Below, one piece after another: positions 37,124 to 37,470 of a stretch of 37,470 nt of DNA (positions within the stretch are counted from its first letter, which is position 1; every line of letters starts with the position of its first letter). A program made the translations under genes and the position numbers. The notes below the pieces were generated by a model that searched no databases, was not told the origin of the DNA, and saw only the letters and a program-made list of their open reading frames with translations. The stretch lies in NCBI GenBank assembly GCA_009921245.1, contig RFXW01000003.1, forward strand, positions 1 through 37,470. Reading direction: 5' to 3'. This stretch comes from Candidatus Fonsibacter lacus (GTDB lineage Bacteria; Pseudomonadota; Gammaproteobacteria; Burkholderiales; Burkholderiaceae_C).

Positions 37124-37470
37124 CTAAGGCGCTGCTGGGTTGTTGCTGCCTTGGCCGGCTGCGTGTTCGGCCCACGGGCTTTTTTTGTAGCCAAAGCGTT
37201 GCGGCCAATCCGTATCGGGCAAGGTTTCAACCGTCCAGCGGCCTGCATCGATGTGCTGCGCCACATGCCACATGTCAGCGGTGTGCACCAGCGCCGCGCC
37301 TTGGGTGGTTTGTAAGATCACCTGACCCGAGTTGTCCAGCCAAACCCGCTGCACCGCCAGCGGCGCACCGGTATGGCTGCGTACCTCGGTGGTTTGAGCC
37401 CCCACCCGCGCCACCCAGGGCGTGGCCTCGAGTTCAACGTACACCCGCTGTGGGCCGTTTTGAAAATACC
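37124..37470 (-). CDS. Hypothetical protein, C-terminal part (runs off right edge)
   Basis: The frame stays open beyond the track start to the window edge (YFQNGPQRVYVELEATPWVA), so the true N-terminus is outside. The visible 115 codons contain VQRVWLDNSGQVILQTTQGA and WHVAQHIDAGRWTVETLPDT, a beta-rich soluble pattern without signal or membrane segments. I do not recognise the family. It is convergent with the cytochrome gene, 34 nt away. Confidence 0.65.
   Translation of the reverse strand, partial: YFQNGPQRVYVELEATPWVARVGAQTTEVRSHTGAPLAVQRVWLDNSGQVILQTTQGAALVHTADMWHVAQHIDAGRWTVETLPDTDWPQRFGYKKSPWAEHAAGQGSNNPAAP

Overview
The window is a gene-dense, GC-rich chromosomal segment of a betaproteobacterium. 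The order Burkholderiales, and probably the Comamonadaceae or a close relative, is suggested by several features: a rplN-to-rplQ ribosomal cluster with infA between secY and rpmJ, oxyR next to recG, a PhaM-type granule protein, DUF3567 and DUF3108 proteins, and a yraN-diaA-dolP block facing rsmI. This placement is an inference from gene content; no 16S rRNA is present. No insertion sequence, prophage, CRISPR array or plasmid gene was seen.

Layout. (1) 1-1100: the 5' part of an unknown gene, a bactofilin and a gene-free spacer with a strikingly AT-rich core. (2) 1046-10338, minus strand: a long ribosomal protein operon running rplN-rplX-rplE-rpsN-rpsH-rplF-rplR-rpsE-rpmD-rplO-secY-infA-rpmJ-rpsM-rpsK-rpsD-rpoA-rplQ, followed by the initiator tRNA and a rho-independent terminator. 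A sigma70-like promoter sits upstream of rplN. (3) 10368-15186: proC, ubiA, oxyR and recG. (4) 15218-17487: queA and tgt, two steps of queuosine tRNA modification. (5) 17504-21897: a crotonase-phaM-FIST operon, a fumarylacetoacetate-hydrolase-family enzyme and a divergent IclR regulator. (6) 21900-26036: DUF3108, DUF3567, a ChaN-like lipoprotein, a class III aminotransferase and a frameshifted purU. (7) 26055-28623: a tight glcD-lrgA-lrgB operon. (8) 28628-31886, minus: yggS-rfbB-rfbD-rfbC (dTDP-rhamnose genes without rfbA). (9) 31946-37470: a beta-hydroxyacid dehydrogenase, the dolP/diaA/yraN block, rsmI, a DEDDh exonuclease directly behind tRNA-Arg(CCG), a membrane-anchored cytochrome c5-type protein and the C-terminal part of an unknown gene.

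The most notable observation is in rpoA. A perfect 16-bp tandem duplication shifts the frame in the last part of the alpha C-terminal domain, replacing about 31 conserved residues by three. purU also carries a frameshift, consistent with one extra base between its ACT and catalytic domains. Either these are real mutations or they are sequence/assembly errors; read mapping would decide. Other points of interest are the initiator tRNA at the end of the ribosomal operon with a possible promoter fused to the rplQ stop codon, the glycolate-oxidase/LrgAB linkage, a crotonase lacking both canonical glutamates, overlapping start codons of divergent yraN and rsmI, and a tRNA-Arg to exonuclease spacing of 14 nt.

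I did not find a clearly new multi-gene system such as a defence island or biosynthetic cluster. Most of the window is core genome.
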